From: Nocardia uniformis NBRC 13702
Lineage (GTDB): Bacteria; Actinomycetota; Actinomycetes; Mycobacteriales; Mycobacteriaceae
Length of the DNA: 32,270 bases
Direction: 5' to 3'
NCBI RefSeq assembly: GCF_001613345.1
Contig: NZ_BDCE01000038.1
Span: 1 to 32,270, forward strand
This document shows positions 24,620 to 32,270 of this stretch, one piece after another. The notes below the pieces were generated by a model. It was not told the DNA's origin and searched no databases. It saw only the letters and a list, made by a program, of their open reading frames with translations. The position numbers and the translations under genes were made by a program. Each line of letters begins with the position of its first letter. Within the stretch, counting starts at the first letter, position 1.

Positions 24620-24784
24620 CAGGTGGGCCCGTCATCGGGGACCGATCAAAAAAACCACCTCCGGTCGGCCGACTGGACCGTGCTGAGTTTTTTGGAACAC
24701 GAGAACCCCGACGCGGTCGCCAAGGAGATCCTGCGTGTCATCGGCCAAACACTCGATCAATCCGCTAAGAGGTCCGAAAAGTAG
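24620..24784 (+). other. Possible C-terminal gene remnant between IS and drmB
   Basis: An open plus-strand frame without a clear start ends with SFLEHENPDAVAKEILRVIG and a short Gln/Lys-rich tail, stopping at 24782-24784. It overlaps the end of the drmB-like gene antisense by 28 bp. The composition looks protein-like (amphipathic helix), and it could be the 3' end of a gene truncated by the IS. I do not recognise it, and chance is possible. Confidence 0.25.
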
Positions 24785-26727
24785 CCCAGCCTGGGATGTA
24801 GGAATGTGCCCACGACCACGCCGCGGTCTAAGAAACGATTGAACTCCTCACAGCTGGTTTCGGGCAGCAGCGCGCAGCCGTGACAGGCCGCCAAGTTGCA
24901 TGAATCGGGGCCCTGGCCCTTTTCTCCTGCGTCCATACAGACGGGGTCGGTGGAGCACCATTTGGCATCGCTTATCGCATTGGCTACGACTGACCACAGG
25001 CTCTCTGGACGGGCCATCCGCACTAGGCCGCCCATCGTGCCCTCGGAGTCTCCTGCCGCCGTGTATATGAGCAGGCCAGCCATCCGGCGCTTGGGCGTAT
25101 CAGAAACGTAGAGACGCTCCCGGAGCGATGCCGAGCTATAGCCGCACGCGAAAACAAGCTCATTGATCAGCAAGTGTCCGAGCGTGTGCAGCAGGACGAA
25201 ACGAGGGCTAACCGCTCGCCCTGGTAGCCCGCGCAGGCGGGCGACATCCCCGTGATTTTCGGTGATTTTCTGTGCCCTCGCCACTACCTCGGAGCGCTGC
25301 TCCCAGGCTTCAAGCCGTTGCTGGTTGAGCTCTAGGTATATACCTTCCCCTTTGACAACGTATGCTGGGAGCCAGTCTTGTTCAGCCGACAGTTGATGTC
25401 GGCGCAGCAGGTTCTTTCCGAGCGTTAGTTTCAGACTCTCATCTCGCACCCGGGTGAAGCCCCGCAACGCTCGTGTCTCCGTCAGCGTCTCTACTTGACG
25501 AACGCGGTCCAAGAAGCCTGAGAGTTCCCGATGCACACCCGTCTCCTTCGACGTGAGCAAGTCATCGACAGGGGTCTCACGCAGCAGTTGGAACTCGGGG
25601 TGACGCCACTCTTCGTTGCCAGTGAGTGTCTCGGCACCTTCTTCGGCATCGTTCTCGTCGCCCGCCGTACCATTGTCGGGCAAAGCCGTTGCAGTACTCC
25701 CGCCCAGGCCGAACATGTCTCGATAACCCGCCAGTAGCTCAGCGTCGGAGATGGGCTTGAACAGTTCGAGCGGCAGATCAGCACGGATCTGCGCGGCGGT
25801 CACAGCGGCACCGAAAATTCGATTCAAGATGCTCAAAATCGGTCGCACATCAGCACGATTCAAAAGCTCGTGCATCGTCGCGCTCACCGCTCCTACCTGA
25901 CGCGGCAGATAGATCGATGACTCAACCTTCGGAAAGTAGACGTTCCCGGCGCCGCGCAACGCACCACGCAATGGCTCCCCACAGATGCCGTCGAGCTCAG
26001 CAAGCCAAGGGCGTGCCCCCTTGCAGTAGAACGGGCTCTGGATCGAGACCAGCTGATCGGTGAGATGAGTGCGCTCTACCTGGTTGTCCCATCGAGAGTT
26101 CATGATCCCTTCCAGCGACCTCTCGGCGCCGCACCCCTTCGGCTTGTTTCCCGTATCACAGATGACGACCTGGCCCTCAAGGCCACCGCCGCCGCGCGAC
26201 TCAAGTCGCAAAGTTCCTCCACAACTCGGGCGGAGACTGCGATGCACCCATTCCCGGAAGGGAAAATCATCAAGGTGACCGCGGGCGCAGATGGCGACAA
26301 ATGGCACCTGTGACATACGCGGCGGCTTCTTCTTGCTTTCGCCGGGCCCGTGCGCATGCTTCGGGTCCGGGCACTCGACGGGCGCGGCCATCGTCAGCGG
26401 GCTGAGCTCCAGGCGCTTGCAATACATACAGAACGACCAGCGCGGAAATCGCAACACGGGCACTTTGAGGTTGGTATTCCGGGCGTCTTGCCCCTTCGGC
26501 CGACGGCGGTAGTCGGGCGGAAGCCGGAACTCGCGAACTCGCAAACGAGCCTCCAAGCGCCAGTCATGTGCTTGGTACTCCCCCAGCTCAATGGTGGCCG
26601 GGCTATCGATGACGTACCAATGGTCGAGGCCAGCGGTGATTACCGAAGTGCCGTTCACCAGGACACTCATGGCCCCAACGCCAAATGGCGTTACCAACTG
26701 CGCACGTCGGATGCTGCCTGCACTCAC
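24757..26727 (-). CDS. drmB: DrmB-like protein with DUF1998 domain (DISARM core component)
   Basis: 656 residues. The opening GSIRRAQLVTPFGVGAM followed by ITAGLDHW is characteristic of DrmB. FPRWSFCMYCKRL gives a CxxC (Cys100/103), and VPFVAICARGHLDDFPFREWVH is the conserved block that follows. The C-terminal DUF1998 region has LLHTLGHLLINEL, and a cysteine cluster at about 591, 597, 610, 615, 618 and 626 (including SCNLAACHGCALL) that could bind a metal or Fe-S cluster. In DISARM, DrmA and DrmB form a DNA-binding complex that recognises incoming phage DNA. GTG at 26727 overlaps the drmA-like stop (GTGA). The last gene of the operon; no drmC (phospholipase D family) follows, and the IS remnant lies beyond. 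Confidence 0.88.
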   Translation of the reverse strand: MSAGSIRRAQLVTPFGVGAMSVLVNGTSVITAGLDHWYVIDSPATIELGEYQAHDWRLEARLRVREFRLPPDYRRRPKGQDARNTNLKVPVLRFPRWSFCMYCKRLELSPLTMAAPVECPDPKHAHGPGESKKKPPRMSQVPFVAICARGHLDDFPFREWVHRSLRPSCGGTLRLESRGGGGLEGQVVICDTGNKPKGCGAERSLEGIMNSRWDNQVERTHLTDQLVSIQSPFYCKGARPWLAELDGICGEPLRGALRGAGNVYFPKVESSIYLPRQVGAVSATMHELLNRADVRPILSILNRIFGAAVTAAQIRADLPLELFKPISDAELLAGYRDMFGLGGSTATALPDNGTAGDENDAEEGAETLTGNEEWRHPEFQLLRETPVDDLLTSKETGVHRELSGFLDRVRQVETLTETRALRGFTRVRDESLKLTLGKNLLRRHQLSAEQDWLPAYVVKGEGIYLELNQQRLEAWEQRSEVVARAQKITENHGDVARLRGLPGRAVSPRFVLLHTLGHLLINELVFACGYSSASLRERLYVSDTPKRRMAGLLIYTAAGDSEGTMGGLVRMARPESLWSVVANAISDAKWCSTDPVCMDAGEKGQGPDSCNLAACHGCALLPETSCEEFNRFLDRGVVVGTFLHPRLGYFSDLLAD

Positions 26728-29700
26728 TGGTCGCCCCCTTCGGCAGTGGCAACATCTTCCAGGTTATAGTCGAGCGAGATCTCCAATCTGCACTCAGCGT
26801 CAACGTTCCGCATGCTGGTAGGAATGTCCCACATTGTCGCCGAGGCACTCAGGTCCGGCAGGGTACCCGCATAACGCATCAGGCCCTGTTTAGGATCTCC
26901 GCCGCTGACGTTGGCACTCCAGCTGGTGCGCTCCCACTTTTCCCATTCGTTCGCACGCTTCTTTTGCTCCCGTTCCAGGGTTGGCAGCTCACTGGGGTCC
27001 GCAATTTTGGCTCGCTTCTCAAGAAGCTCAACCGCCGTGTCGTACTCAAGTGAGGGGAAGGGGTAGACAGGCAAGTCGCATTCAGACGCCTGACGGATGT
27101 GCGAGACCACGGCGGCATGCAGCGCACGTTTAAGCACAGGCGCCGCGAACGGTGTCACGGAGGTAGGTTCAACCTGGGCATAGAGCTGCTGATGGTAGGT
27201 ACGGAAGCGCTCGTAGTGGCTTCGATCACGTGGCTTTGCGGCACCGTAGATCGTGATCACTAGGCCAGGGCACTCGGGCCGACGGCCGACGCGGCCACTG
27301 ACCTGAATGTACTGTGCGGTTGTCTTAGGCTGGCCGACGATGGTCATCAGGCCTAGTCGGTCAATATCAATGCCAACCTCAATAATGTTCGAGGCGAGAC
27401 AGATATCGACACAACCGGGTTCACCGTAGTGCATCTGGAGTTGCTCGATAGCCTTTGGAATATCATCGCTCCGCCGACGGCTGGTGAGCTCCATCGGGAT
27501 ACGCGGCCACCGCGGCTGAATGCCCTCTCGACGGCTAAGCCCTGCCAAGTAGTCCGGAATGTCGGACTGTATCAATGAGACAGTGTTGCCAAGCTCGCGG
27601 AGGGAATTGAGGAAGTTCAGATTTGTCCAGTAGCCGTCCTTATCGGCATCGGGCAGATCAACCGCCCCTTGCAGTGTGGCAGCCGCTACTCGCACCTGCA
27701 CGGTCTGAGTCGATCCCAGCGAGGCGCTCATGACGCCGAGATACCGGCGGCCTGGTTCAAGTTCGCCGTTCTCAAGCGTCGCCGGTTCGGCGAAGAAGGA
27801 GTGCCCTTCGTCAAGCCCCTGTGGCGGGAAGAGTGCCACCTGTTCGCGTCCGAACAGGCCTCTGATCTGATCCTCGTAGCGCCGAATAGTAGCGGTCGAG
27901 GCAATGATCTTCGGAGGCACCGGTGCTGCTCCGCGTTTGTCTGTGCACAGATCGTCGATGACAGGCTCATACAGCCCAACCATCGAGCCAAGCGGACCGG
28001 AGATCAGGTGAAGCTCATCTTGGATGATCAAACCAGGCGGCGATACTCGTCGTGTGCCGTCGTCGGCTAGGCCGAAGAGGGCTCGTGCCTCCGGACGCCA
28101 GGCCATCATAGCGAACTTGTCTACGGTGCCGATCACGATTGACGGCTGGGTATCATAGATGTCTTGATCGACAACATGAATCGGCAATTTTCGGCGTCCA
28201 CCGAAGCGGCAAGCTGTATCGATGCAGCGAAACTCAACCTTCTTGCCGACGAGTTGGTAGCCGATGATGTCCTGTCCCCGTTTGGGCTTCGGCTTCGGCC
28301 CCATCTCAGTACCGCACCACGGACACCGTAGAAGCAGGAACTTGTTCTGTGCAAAATAGTCGTTGCCGAGCTGGCGCCAGTTTTCGACCGCCTGAACCCA
28401 GTTATTGGGCGTAGACGAACTACCTAACCAGATACCGATACCGAACGGCGTTTCCCCGAGCTCGTCCTCGTTCTTCGAACGAATATCCTCCAGAACACAT
28501 ACAAGGGCAGCAGCACGGAGGAACTGTTGGGCTGTAAGTAGGCGCAACGTATAACGCATTAGGGTGTCGGTACCGACATCATCTGCGTCGCGCAGGCGCC
28601 GAGCCAGCAGGCTTATGGCCGAGGCTCCGAGATACGCTTCGGTCTTTCCTCCACCGGTTGGGAAGAAGATCAGGTCGACGATCGAACGGCTCGGCAGAGT
28701 CCGGTCAATGAGCTCAGGCAAGCTGGCCAACAAGAACGCGATCTGGAACGGTCGCCAGTTCCCCTTGCCTAACGTGTGTTGGGGCTCTGGATGGGGGCTG
28801 GTGACCACCAGCCGTCCATCACGCTGGCGCTCAACCTTCCGCCTTTCGAAACTAGAGCGGAGCTGCTGATAGAGCATGGCTTCATTGGCGAGACGGAAGG
28901 CTCGACGGGCGATGGGATCAGACGTCGCCAGTTGCCAGCCGATCCGCATTCGTTGAAGTGCCTCTTTGCAGAGCTGTATGTGACAGCGGGCGGCGGCCTG
29001 GAACTGCGGAGCCAGTTCGCCGACTTCTTCTTGCCGCATTGCGATCCACTCGTCATACAGATGCAGCACAGTATCAACTTGGTCGCGGCCGACATCACCC
29101 CCGTTGGCCAGTTCCTCCATGCTGACCGTCACCGCCCGACGTTTGCCGTTCTCATCGAGGACGTACACGTTCGGTGTCAGGCTGACGACCTCGTAGGCCG
29201 GCAGCGGTTCGGCGAATACTGCGCTCGCAGAGTGCTGCTCGTCGGCAACCCACTCTGCAGCGCAGCCATGCCCGATGGCGTATGTTCGCTGCTTCCGATA
29301 CAAGAGGGCGATCGACTGTTCTTCCTCGTCCGGTTCATGTAGCTCCATATCGGGGTATGGGGTGATCCGGAGACCGTTCTGAGGTGTCGCGCCGAAACCC
29401 ATCTGAAAAATCGCCGACGATGGGCCACGACCTGGCGCAGTGTTCAGCACTGCCATCGTGACAAGACGAAGTGTTGAGTTAACGGGCCGCCGAGGAACAG
29501 GGCGGCTGAAAACCTGCAAGGTCGGCGCAATTCGTAGAGTCACATTTGAATGCAGCTTGATGGTCTTCAGCCGGTTCGTCTCCGCCATCAATTCCTGGCT
29601 ACTCACAGTACCGACCAGATGAAAGGGGCGACGCACCCACCAGGTACGACTTCTGCGCAATCCCGGCCAGTCAACTGAGATCCGGTCGTAGTAGGCGCCG

Positions 29701-30209
29701 GTCACGGTGACTGCCAACCCGCAATTTTGTGGCACGTCGCATTGGAACGAGATCGCCATGGCTGAGGGTTTGAAGGAGTTGGCGTCCGCCAGATCGAAGT
29801 CGTCGCTGTCGGTTTGGCCAGGCGGCGCTATCGTGCTCATCACGTCGATAGCCACCGGGGGCCCCGCCAGAATTTCCGCGCCGACACTCAGTCCGGTGAC
29901 CCCCGCGATCTCGTCGCGGTCGTCGCCCATGGCCTCGCTCGCCTCAGAAAGCGCCGACGTGCGGTTGGCAGCAGCACCGTTGAAGAGGACTCCCACGCCG
30001 TACCTACGCAGCGGGTCAGACTGGGAAAGGATTTCCTCCTTGCTGCTCTCCTCGTGCCAGAGCCCCCAGCTGTCCTCGCGCTTCTTGAAATGAATGGCGC
30101 CGGAAGAACAGTCCAGTGGCTTGCCCCGGGGCATCTCGTCGGCGGGTGGGCCAAAGAGCTCACGCCGAACAGCAGCTTCCATGGTGGCGCGTGCCTTAAC
30201 CCCCGTCAT
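26724..30209 (-). CDS. drmA: DrmA-like SF2 helicase (DISARM core component)
   Basis: 1161 residues. An N-terminal region of about 480 residues, without recognised motifs, precedes a two-lobed SF2 helicase. Walker A is PTGGGKTE (517-524), motif II DELH (731-734) and motif III STAT (771-774). The C-terminal lobe has SNIIEVGIDIDRLGLM (940-955) and QVSGRVGR (969-976). Between the motifs, CPWC (629/632) and a second pair at 662/667 suggest a zinc finger. Size, order and the GQPKTTAQYIQVSGRVGR block match DrmA of DISARM. The ATG at 30209 has GGAGG and overlaps the stop of the NERD-helicase gene (ATGA). GC and codon use are lower than in the core genes, indicating acquisition. Role: ATP-driven loading or translocation on invading DNA, by family analogy. 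Confidence 0.88.
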   Translation of the reverse strand: MTGVKARATMEAAVRRELFGPPADEMPRGKPLDCSSGAIHFKKREDSWGLWHEESSKEEILSQSDPLRRYGVGVLFNGAAANRTSALSEASEAMGDDRDEIAGVTGLSVGAEILAGPPVAIDVMSTIAPPGQTDSDDFDLADANSFKPSAMAISFQCDVPQNCGLAVTVTGAYYDRISVDWPGLRRSRTWWVRRPFHLVGTVSSQELMAETNRLKTIKLHSNVTLRIAPTLQVFSRPVPRRPVNSTLRLVTMAVLNTAPGRGPSSAIFQMGFGATPQNGLRITPYPDMELHEPDEEEQSIALLYRKQRTYAIGHGCAAEWVADEQHSASAVFAEPLPAYEVVSLTPNVYVLDENGKRRAVTVSMEELANGGDVGRDQVDTVLHLYDEWIAMRQEEVGELAPQFQAAARCHIQLCKEALQRMRIGWQLATSDPIARRAFRLANEAMLYQQLRSSFERRKVERQRDGRLVVTSPHPEPQHTLGKGNWRPFQIAFLLASLPELIDRTLPSRSIVDLIFFPTGGGKTEAYLGASAISLLARRLRDADDVGTDTLMRYTLRLLTAQQFLRAAALVCVLEDIRSKNEDELGETPFGIGIWLGSSSTPNNWVQAVENWRQLGNDYFAQNKFLLLRCPWCGTEMGPKPKPKRGQDIIGYQLVGKKVEFRCIDTACRFGGRRKLPIHVVDQDIYDTQPSIVIGTVDKFAMMAWRPEARALFGLADDGTRRVSPPGLIIQDELHLISGPLGSMVGLYEPVIDDLCTDKRGAAPVPPKIIASTATIRRYEDQIRGLFGREQVALFPPQGLDEGHSFFAEPATLENGELEPGRRYLGVMSASLGSTQTVQVRVAAATLQGAVDLPDADKDGYWTNLNFLNSLRELGNTVSLIQSDIPDYLAGLSRREGIQPRWPRIPMELTSRRRSDDIPKAIEQLQMHYGEPGCVDICLASNIIEVGIDIDRLGLMTIVGQPKTTAQYIQVSGRVGRRPECPGLVITIYGAAKPRDRSHYERFRTYHQQLYAQVEPTSVTPFAAPVLKRALHAAVVSHIRQASECDLPVYPFPSLEYDTAVELLEKRAKIADPSELPTLEREQKKRANEWEKWERTSWSANVSGGDPKQGLMRYAGTLPDLSASATMWDIPTSMRNVDAECRLEISLDYNLEDVATAEGGDQ

Positions 30210-31915
30210 GCGTTGCCTCCGTATGTGGCGCGAAGCGTCTGAACTTCGATCAAAGCGATCAACCGGTCGGTTGCACGAGTCAATCCGATATACAGGAGCG
30301 CGTCGAAATTGAGCACCGCAGTCCCGTCGAGATCGGTGACTATGACCGCTGGCGCGTCCAGTCCTTTGAAGGCATGGATAGTGCTGTAGCGAAGTTTGCC
30401 TTGCCGAGGCACTCGACCATCGGCAGAGATTAGTGTCTGGCGCAGCCAGGGGTCCGCAGTAGTTTCAGCAGTCGATCCGTGCCTCAGAGGACTAAGCACG
30501 ACGAGCTCATCGAGGCTGTAACCCTCAGCCCGCAGTGCACGTACGGCAGAGGTTAAAGCGCCAGACTGGTCGACGCCTCGGGGGACTGGTATGAACTCGG
30601 GGTCGGCTCCATCATCCGGACGACGGAATCGACGATAACCAGGCTCCATACGGCTGAGCTTCTTCACAACCGTCCCTATCCGCGGCACGTTGCGGCAGTT
30701 AATGGTAAGCGTGAAGGTTGTCAGATCGGGCATGCGAGCATGGAGCAGCGCCCTTCCATCTCCAGTCTCATAGATCGCCTGGCGTTCGAAGTCACCGAAT
30801 AACAGCACGCGGCCAGCTCGAAGCCCATCCTTGACTAGCAGGTCGAGCACGTCGAGAAAGGGCTCGCGGGCAAGATCCTGGATCTCATCCACGATCAGAA
30901 AGTCGGCGGCTTCGTCCTCACCATGGTCAAGCAGCGCTTCCAAAGCTCGCTCCGGCAGCTCGTCCTGCCAGAAGCCGTGCTCAGCTTGAGATGGTGCTGG
31001 CCTTCCGCTGAGCCTGAGTGCCTCCTCGTGAAAGGTTGCAATGCGGACGCCCTCGTTGTCGGCCATTTCTAGCTTGAGTCGCTGACCCAGCAGTCGGTTG
31101 AAACACAGCAGCCGCCCGGTATGCCCGAGCTCGATCTCCCGACGGGCAGCTTCTATCGCCAGCCAGGTCTTGCCCGATCCCGCCGGACCTACGAACAGTA
31201 CGGTTTTGTTGTGCTGCATATTGTCTAGCGCGTCGTACTGTTCGTCGGTAAATGCCACAAGCTGCGCCTCACGCGCACACCGAATATCACCTGACACGAT
31301 CGCGGCCTCGAACTTGGGCCGCAGAACGCTAGCGATCCGTAGAGCTTCTGCGTCGTTAACCCCTACATGGTCACGCCTGAAGCCGGGTATGCGACTCTCC
31401 AGATGCGCGGTTCCCGCGGCTAGGACTCGCAGGATCGCCGACACAGCGCCGGTGTGCAAATCATCTGAGCCGAGCAGCTGCCAATCATGCCACTCAGGGC
31501 TATCTGGAAGCATAGTGCGTGCCCGGACGTGAGTGAACCAGACCGCACTAAGTACAGGGACGGAATACAAGCCGATCTTGTGCGACGTCAGGTAGTTGCG
31601 GATGCTGTACATAGCTTCGTTGGCCTGCCGGAATGGGCTACGGCTCGTTCGCGGTTGTGAACCGAGTTTCCAAGTGCCGTCGGAGAAGCGCTCAACCTTG
31701 GAATGCGACTTCACTTCGATTACGAGCACACCCCACCGAGGAGCGATCACAACGAAGTCCGCCTCACCTTCAACCTGCCGCACGTGTGAAGCAATCGCCA
31801 GTGAATGCAGCACGATCCAGCCGTTGGTCTCCGTACTGGAACCGAGCGCGTGGAAAAGTGCCACCTCGCCCGGTGGTGCATCCTCAGGGCAGTACGGCGG
31901 AATCATTCGAGCCAC
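30206..31915 (-). CDS. NERD nuclease-SF1 (UvrD-like) helicase fusion
   Basis: 569 residues. The N-terminal NERD domain has the expected nuclease residues: Glu17 in PGEVALF, Asp53 in EADFVV, and Glu67/Lys69 in VLVIEVKS. The helicase part has Walker A GPAGSGKT (243-250), DEIQD (343-347), CRNVPRIG and the C-terminal STIHAFKGLDAPAVIV and YIGLTRATDRL blocks, typical of UvrD/DUF2075-type SF1 enzymes. It probably unwinds and cuts DNA. The GTG at 31915 follows GAGG and overlaps the upstream gene by 13 nt; the stop overlaps drmA by 4 nt. It is not a standard DISARM subunit (DrmC, DrmD, DrmE or methylase), so it may be the effector of this variant. All active-site residues appear intact. Confidence 0.87.
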   Translation of the reverse strand: MARMIPPYCPEDAPPGEVALFHALGSSTETNGWIVLHSLAIASHVRQVEGEADFVVIAPRWGVLVIEVKSHSKVERFSDGTWKLGSQPRTSRSPFRQANEAMYSIRNYLTSHKIGLYSVPVLSAVWFTHVRARTMLPDSPEWHDWQLLGSDDLHTGAVSAILRVLAAGTAHLESRIPGFRRDHVGVNDAEALRIASVLRPKFEAAIVSGDIRCAREAQLVAFTDEQYDALDNMQHNKTVLFVGPAGSGKTWLAIEAARREIELGHTGRLLCFNRLLGQRLKLEMADNEGVRIATFHEEALRLSGRPAPSQAEHGFWQDELPERALEALLDHGEDEAADFLIVDEIQDLAREPFLDVLDLLVKDGLRAGRVLLFGDFERQAIYETGDGRALLHARMPDLTTFTLTINCRNVPRIGTVVKKLSRMEPGYRRFRRPDDGADPEFIPVPRGVDQSGALTSAVRALRAEGYSLDELVVLSPLRHGSTAETTADPWLRQTLISADGRVPRQGKLRYSTIHAFKGLDAPAVIVTDLDGTAVLNFDALLYIGLTRATDRLIALIEVQTLRATYGGNA

Positions 31916-32270
31916 TTGGCACCTCGATGTTTCGTGAGGATCCGGACTTCGTGGCGCGAGATGATCTCCACGTACGGTGCAATGCTGAGCACTCGGGTAG
32001 CGCGAATACCGCGAAAACCTCGGGCTTCAAGCTCAAGCCGAAGGTAGCCATCGCGTTCCAGCGCCGACATGTCGGCAGCACCGAAGGCTTGTTCAAGTTG
32101 CTCAGCGATTCTTACGCTAGCTTGGGCGCGTTTGCGTTGTAGCGCCGTCGCATGTTCGTACGTCGGGTGTACGGGGAGTTCAAGCCACTGCAGGAGCAGC
32201 TCGAAGTCTCGGTTGCTTTGTGGTCTGCCCAACATCGGCTCGGTCCATGCGATCACCCGATCTGCGGTAC
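31903..32270 (-). CDS. Unrecognised protein, C-terminal part (gene cut by the window edge)
   Basis: The frame is open to the right edge and upstream of the first possible start (GTG at 32256), so the gene probably begins outside the window. At least 117 residues are visible: a helical stretch LQRKRAQASVRIAEQLEQAFG, then LRLELEARGFRGIRATRV and a final IISRHEVRILTKHRGAKWLE. I recognise no domain. Its stop lies inside the start of the NERD-helicase gene (13-nt overlap), so it belongs to the same operon and is likely a partner in the same system. It has no methyltransferase or phospholipase D motif in the part seen. Confidence 0.6.
   Translation of the reverse strand, partial: TADRVIAWTEPMLGRPQSNRDFELLLQWLELPVHPTYEHATALQRKRAQASVRIAEQLEQAFGAADMSALERDGYLRLELEARGFRGIRATRVLSIAPYVEIISRHEVRILTKHRGAKWLE

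Larger units (their letters stand above)
23441..32270. mobile_element. Predicted tRNA-integrated genomic island (left part)
   Basis: The inferred left boundary is the tRNA remnant. Right of it the sequence is visibly less GC-rich, with many A/T third positions, unlike the flanking core genes. It holds a degraded IS3 transposase and a defence operon. No integrase gene is seen in this part. Because the tRNA lies on the minus strand, the intact, regenerated tRNA should mark the other end beyond 32270. The interval 23441-23710 has no recognisable gene. Confidence 0.6.

Noticed and set aside
23441..32270. Integrase gene within the visible part of the island
   Set aside because: No tyrosine or serine recombinase motif was found; it may lie right of the window.
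24757..32270. BREX or Dnd/Ssp phosphorothioation defence system
   Set aside because: No PglZ, BrxL, DndC/SspD or cysteine desulfurase features are visible; the DrmB opening and DrmA motifs fit DISARM better.

Overview
The window is high-G+C actinobacterial DNA, most likely from Nocardia or a close mycolate-containing relative in Mycobacteriales. The evidence is GC-rich third codon positions, frequent GTG starts, an antigen 85-type esterase, a DUF397 protein, and dispersed palindromic intergenic repeats. About 23.4 kb is ordinary chromosome. Its order (M18 aminopeptidase, purQ, purS, metallo-hydrolase, ptrB, purB, purD) matches, inverted, what I recall of the M. tuberculosis pepC-purQ-purS-Rv0786c-ptrB-purB-purD neighbourhood. 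purC, which I recall between purB and ptrB there, is not present here.

Layout of the core. 1-4.1 kb: M18 aminopeptidase, a MarR regulator divergent from a cytoplasmic AmiC-like ligand-binding protein, then the overlapping purS-purQ pair. 4.1-6.7 kb: repeat-rich spacer, UPF0173-type metallo-hydrolase, M20 peptidase. 6.9-10.9 kb: glutaminase divergent from overlapping glutamate decarboxylase and amino-acid antiporter genes, together a glutamine/glutamate-dependent acid-resistance (GABA) module. 11-13.2 kb: oligopeptidase B. 13.3-15.4 kb: a small unrecognised gene, DUF397, a secreted antigen 85-like esterase, a HIT protein. 15.4-23.3 kb: purB, TetR, aminotransferase, M23 peptidase, purD, a PH-like protein and a second HIT protein.

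At about 23.4 kb the character changes. A terminator and the 3' half of a tRNA gene on the minus strand are followed by sequence that cannot complete the tRNA. Beyond it lie a frameshifted IS3-type transposase and a tightly overlapping minus-strand operon that runs off the right edge. This is the signature of an island integrated into a tRNA gene, with the restored tRNA expected to the right of the window.

The island operon is the most interesting content. In transcription order it holds the C-terminal part of an unrecognised protein, a NERD nuclease-SF1 helicase fusion, a DrmA-like helicase and a DrmB-like DUF1998 protein, joined by 4-13 nt overlaps. DrmA and DrmB are the core of the DISARM anti-phage system. 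No drmC and no DNA methyltransferase are visible here, and the NERD-helicase takes the place of the usual partners. I read it as a variant DISARM-like defence system. Genes upstream of the window could still change that reading.
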